Assembly (NCBI GenBank): GCA_016179925.1
Contig: JACPCG010000017.1
Coordinates: 1 to 42,715, forward strand
Reading direction: 5' to 3'
Length of the DNA: 42,715 bases
Source of the DNA: Candidatus Rokuibacteriota bacterium
GTDB taxonomy: Bacteria > Methylomirabilota > Methylomirabilia > Rokubacteriales > CSP1-6
Part shown: piece after piece, positions 40,187 through 42,715 of the stretch
Layout of the letters: every line of letters starts with the position of its first letter
Position numbering within the stretch: the stretch's first letter is position 1
The notes under the pieces: generated by a model
Seen by the model: the letters and a program-made list of their open reading frames with translations, nothing else
Told to the model about the DNA's origin: nothing
The model's database searches: none
Program-made: the position numbers and the translations under genes

Positions 40187-40960
40187 ATGGCCGAAAGGTC
40201 GGGTATCGAGTGGACTGACGCCACATGGAATCCTGTCACCGGCTGCACGAAGATCTCGCCGGGCTGTAAATTCTGCTATGCGGAACGACTAACGGAGCGG
40301 TTCGGGTCTCAGAAGTTTACTGAAGTCAGACTGCACCCCGATCGCCTTGAACTCCCTCTCCGCTGGCGCGCCCCCAAGCGGATCTTTGTCAACAGCATGA
40401 GCGATCTCTTTCATGAGACCGTCCCGACCTCATTCATCGATCGAGTCTTCGAGGTCATGGACGACGCCCGGCAGCACATTTTCCAGGTTCTCACTAAGCG
40501 TCCTGACCGTCTTCTCTTGTGGCATCGAGGCGGGCCGACGCCAAATCGAATCCCTGCGAACGTCTGGATAGGAGTTTCTGTTGAGTCTCAAGCATATGCG
40601 TGGCGCATCGATCGTCTCCGCCAAGTGGAATGCGAAATTCGGTTCATTAGTGCTGAGCCGCTGCTTGGCGGCTTGAATGGTCTCGACCTCGCTGGCATCG
40701 CCTGGGTAATCACCGGTGGTGAATCCGGCGGCTCGCCGGGTCGGGCTTTAGTCGGCCTCGCCGATGGCCGGTGGCAACCCAAGCCAGAGGCAATCGAGTG
40801 GGTACGAGCACTCCGGGATCTTTGCCGAGGGAATGGCGTCGCGTTTTTCCACAAGCAGTGGGGAGGCCCGACCGCAAGGTCTGGTGGTCGACTACTCGAC
40901 GGCAGGGAATGGTCTCAATACCCTACGATGCCTCGGGCTCATACGATGGCTTCGAGGTAG
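40187..40960 (+). CDS. three-Cys-motif protein, phage Gp37/Gp68 family (DUF5131), radical-SAM-like
   Basis: 257 residues. The N-terminus SGIEWTDATWNPVTGC leads into three cysteines, Cys20, Cys27 and Cys30 (C-x6-C-x2-C), followed by YAERLTERFG. Later blocks IFVNSMSDLFHE, QVLTKRPDRL, IWIGVSVESQ-like (NVWIGVSVES), RFISAEPLL and VITGGESGG are typical of the family. The cysteine cluster and barrel-like pattern suggest a 4Fe-4S radical SAM-type protein. Members occur on phages and islands next to TcmP. Start adjoins the TcmP stop. Its last 22 bases overlap the end of the antitoxin gene on the other strand. Lower GC than the chromosome. Confidence 0.9.
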   Translation: MAERSGIEWTDATWNPVTGCTKISPGCKFCYAERLTERFGSQKFTEVRLHPDRLELPLRWRAPKRIFVNSMSDLFHETVPTSFIDRVFEVMDDARQHIFQVLTKRPDRLLLWHRGGPTPNRIPANVWIGVSVESQAYAWRIDRLRQVECEIRFISAEPLLGGLNGLDLAGIAWVITGGESGGSPGRALVGLADGRWQPKPEAIEWVRALRDLCRGNGVAFFHKQWGGPTARSGGRLLDGREWSQYPTMPRAHTMASR

Positions 40961-41547
40961 GGGCGTATGACTTCGGCGACGCGGCAGATGCGGGCGACGC
41001 GCCAGAGCGCGTCCATCCCGGCCCGGTGGCTGCGGCGGTACTCCCGCAGCGCCTCCAGCGCCACGTCGAGGCCAATCTTGTTCCGAAACTTGAAGCAGTC
41101 GGCGACGGTCTTCTCCGGGCTATACACGCGCAGAGTCACTCCCTGCTCGACGTGCGTCTCGATCCCCTCGCTGTAGGCCTGACCGGCCATCCTGAAGACG
41201 CGAACCGGCGGGTGGTCCAGTCGTGGTGTCCTGGTACCCCGCGGCAGCGCGATCTGGACCTCGTGCGGCACCTGCGTCGTGATCTCGTGGAAGGCGAGCG
41301 CCGAGATCAGGCAGAACACCGCCTGCGGCACGCGCGCGGCCACAATCACAAGGTCCGGCTGGTTGAGTTCGGGCAGGTCGGCCAGCCGGTAGACCCCGCG
41401 GCTGACCTGGACGAGACGGCCGGAGTCCCGGAGATGGTAGAGAGTTCGCGGGTGGACTCCGGCCTCGAGCACCCGCGACGTGCGGAGCACCCCGCGATGG
41501 CGCCGGAACAGGGTTTCAGCCTTTCGCTCTGCGCTTGAACCGCCCAC
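40939..41547 (-). CDS. AbiEi-family antitoxin/transcriptional regulator without its toxin gene
   Basis: 202 residues. A winged-helix N-terminus (AETLFRRHRGVLRTSRVLE, then GVHPRTLYHLRDSGRLVQVSRGVYRL) is followed by the AbiEi C-terminal domain with VFCLISALAFHEITTQVP, VQIALPRGTRTPR and YSPEKTVADCFKFRNKIGLDVALEALREY. AbiEi represses its own operon and counters the AbiEii nucleotidyltransferase toxin, which normally follows. Here the three-Cys gene occupies that place in the opposite direction, so the antitoxin is an orphan. GTG at 41547 is supported by the promoter and inverted repeat just upstream. Confidence 0.85.
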   Translation of the reverse strand: MGGSSAERKAETLFRRHRGVLRTSRVLEAGVHPRTLYHLRDSGRLVQVSRGVYRLADLPELNQPDLVIVAARVPQAVFCLISALAFHEITTQVPHEVQIALPRGTRTPRLDHPPVRVFRMAGQAYSEGIETHVEQGVTLRVYSPEKTVADCFKFRNKIGLDVALEALREYRRSHRAGMDALWRVARICRVAEVIRPYLEAIV

Positions 41548-41551
41548 GACT

Positions 41552-41597
41552 GGATAAATATGACATCGCCTTCGCACTAATGTAAACGTATTTATCC
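41552..41597 (-). promoter_or_regulatory. antitoxin promoter with flanking inverted-repeat operator
   Basis: GGATAAATA (41552-41560) and its exact inverse TATTTATCC (41589-41597) flank a minus-strand promoter: TTTACA (41586 to 41581), 18 bp, CATATT (41562 to 41557), then 9 nt to the GTG. One arm overlaps the -10. Autorepressing AbiEi proteins bind inverted repeats in this position. Confidence 0.6.
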
Positions 41598-41672
41598 GGT
41601 CGCCCTGACCTTGCGGATCTCCGGCTTGGTGCGCTGGAGCACGCAGTCGAGCCGGCGCAGGACCGTGAAGGG
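41592..41672 (-). pseudogene. fragment of a type I restriction-modification methyltransferase (HsdM)
   Basis: On the minus strand 26 codons read PFTVLRRLDCVLQRTKPEIRK and end in a TAA. PFTVLRRLDCVL is a highly characteristic segment from the N-terminal region of HsdM. Nothing before or after it matches the family, so this is a remnant of a lost type I system. Its stop lies within the distal operator arm of the antitoxin gene. Confidence 0.6.
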
Positions 41673-41874
41673 TCGAAAGAACCCGCCGGCCGGGCGTTAC
41701 TCCGGCGGCTATCCGCGGCGATGGCTCGGAGGCGACATCCCCGACTTCCCGCGCTGGCCGCAACGCCGTGGTTTCACCCGTCGCCCCGGGGGCGACGCGG
41801 CGAGCCAGCCACGATTATCTACCCGATGCTGCCGAGCTGCTCAAGCAAGAATCGGGATCCCCTGGGGATGGCGC
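41673..41874. other. non-coding scar region between the HsdM fragment and the nitronate monooxygenase
   Basis: No supported gene in these 202 bases. A GC-rich inverted repeat at 41780-41796 (GTCGCC arms around CCGGG) could form a hairpin, but no T-run follows it. The stretch may be leftover sequence from insertion and loss of the restriction-modification genes. Confidence 0.4.
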
Positions 41875-42715
41875 TCAGCCCACCCGCACCAGCTTGGGCA
41901 GGCGATCCTTCAGCAGCGCTTCAGCTTCGGCCACGATGCGTTCCACGATCTCGCCCGCGGACGGGACGTCGTGGATCAACCCGGCGTCCTGCCCGATAAG
42001 CAGAGCGGCGTTGTCCGCGTCGCCGGTCTCCCGGGCCCTTTCCAAGGCCGCGGCCACCTCTGGCTGCCGTGCGCGCAGCTCCCACTCCCGGCCCGCCCAG
42101 CGCTCGATGAAGGCATTGCGCCGGCTGCGCGCCATGGCGCCAGGCCAGACGTTGGCGCCAGCGCGGCGGCCAGCCCGCGTCCGTCCGCGATACCCCCGGC
42201 GGCCATCACGGGTGTCGAGCCGACCGCGTCCACGATCATGGGCAGCACAGCCATGCTCGCCATCCAGCCTACGTGCCCGCCGCCTTCCGTGCCCTGCGCC
42301 ACGATCACATCCGCCCCGGCCGCCTTGGCGCGCAGCGCCTCCGGCACCGTGCCGGCCATGTACATCACCTGACTGCCCGCCTCGTGCGCACGGCCGAAGA
42401 GCGCTCTCAGATCCTGATCCGTCCGCGCCCAGGCGGCAGAGAACACGGGCGGACGTGCGTTGAGCGCCGCGTCGATGGCGGGCTCGCGAGCCAGGAAGAG
42501 CAGGAAGTTGACGCCGAAGGGGCCCTTGGTCGCTTCCCGGATGGCGCCGATGTCCTTCGGAATCTGCTCGGCCTGGGTGCGCGCGAGGCCCAGCGTCCCC
42601 AGACCGCCGGCGTTGCTGACAGCCGCCACGAGGGGCACGGAGGTGCCGCCGGCCATGCCACCCAGCACGATCGGGTGTCGGATCCGCAGCAGGTCACAAA
42701 CGGGTGTGTGGATCA
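41875..42715 (-). pseudogene. nitronate monooxygenase (2-nitropropane dioxygenase-like), frameshifted and cut by window edge
   Basis: Minus-strand translation from the window edge gives HTPVCDLLRIRHPIVLGGMAGGTS, split here at residue 20, i.e. the normal N-terminus with the true start just outside. AAVSNAGGLGTLG, IVAQGTEGGGHVGW (catalytic-region His) and PVMAAGGIADGRGLAAAL follow. Near 42155 the frame changes, and the C-terminal part (SRRNAFIERWAGREWE to LPKLVRVG) is in another frame ending at 41875. The usual WLGTRF segment that contacts FMN is missing between the two parts. Either the gene is inactivated by a small frameshifting deletion or the sequence has an error. An intact relative would oxidise alkyl nitronates using FMN. 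Confidence 0.8.

Noticed and set aside
41780-41796. GC-rich perfect hairpin as a terminator
   Set aside because: No T-run follows on either strand and no gene ends just before it, so a terminator role is not supported.
1-42715. tRNA, rRNA and CRISPR arrays
   Set aside because: No cloverleaf-like segment with a CCA-type end, no rRNA signature and no regularly spaced repeats with unique spacers were noticed on either strand. A covariance-model scan would be needed to exclude small RNAs.

Overview
This is a gene-dense stretch of very GC-rich bacterial chromosome with short intergenic gaps, many GTG starts and many 4-base start/stop overlaps. The gene content is acyl-CoA metabolism, a flavin-dependent luciferase-like oxidoreductase, creatininase, a peptide-type ABC transporter, MaoC-like hydratases, and a zinc ribbon-cyclase-AAA-TPR signalling protein. 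It would suit an uncultured soil or subsurface lineage such as Candidatus Rokubacteria/Methylomirabilota or a deep-branching proteobacterium. The placement is an inference; no rRNA, tRNA or phylogenetic marker is present.

Layout. 1-1105 (-): partial alpha/beta hydrolase and a small SCP2-like protein. 1114-4204 (+): acyltransferase, creatininase-family amidohydrolase and crotonase in one overlapping operon. 4215-6479 (-): metallo-beta-lactamase/receiver/cNMP/GGDEF fusion. 6576-8153 (+): MetE-like protein and a coiled-coil protein. 8157-11765 (-): an unknown 575-residue protein and an orphan GspE/PilB ATPase. 11890-12843: a scarred locus with an IS-end-like repeat, a CaiB/BaiF fragment and a crotonase lacking its oxyanion-hole segment. 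12848-16849 (+): acyl-CoA dehydrogenase, O-methyltransferase, LLM oxidoreductase, SGNH lipoprotein and a small secreted Tyr/Trp-rich protein. 16900-21612 (+): two DppB/C permeases, a peptide-binding protein and a coupled metal amidohydrolase. 21694-24476 (+): Dus, MaoC, HAD and Uma2 proteins. 24499-26804: a divergent pair of PLP enzymes (D-threonine-aldolase-like and class V aminotransferase). 26801-29011 (-): a secreted protein, two TPM proteins and LemA. 29063-32823: GYD protein (+), then the cyclase/AAA/TPR regulator and a DUF4242 protein (-). 32992-38313 (+): a CoA-ester degradation operon with a MaoC-like double hotdog, two paired acyl-CoA dehydrogenases, a CoA transferase, a small ORF and an enoyl-CoA hydratase. 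38316-39308 (+): metallopeptidase-DinB fusion. 39362-41672: a lower-GC accessory islet with TcmP, its three-Cys (Gp37/Gp68, DUF5131) partner, an AbiEi-type antitoxin without toxin, and an HsdM fragment. 41875-end (-): frameshifted nitronate monooxygenase.

Themes. (1) A TAGACT/TAGAAT hexamer, often preceded by TGn, lies 6-9 nt before several start codons, which suggests leaderless transcripts. (2) At two operon junctions the start region of the downstream gene appears duplicated. (3) Four genes show decay (CaiB fragment, deleted crotonase, HsdM fragment, nitronate monooxygenase). (4) The TcmP/three-Cys cassette looks like a methyltransferase-fold protein paired with a radical-SAM-like Fe-S protein. 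It is the best candidate here for a poorly described system.
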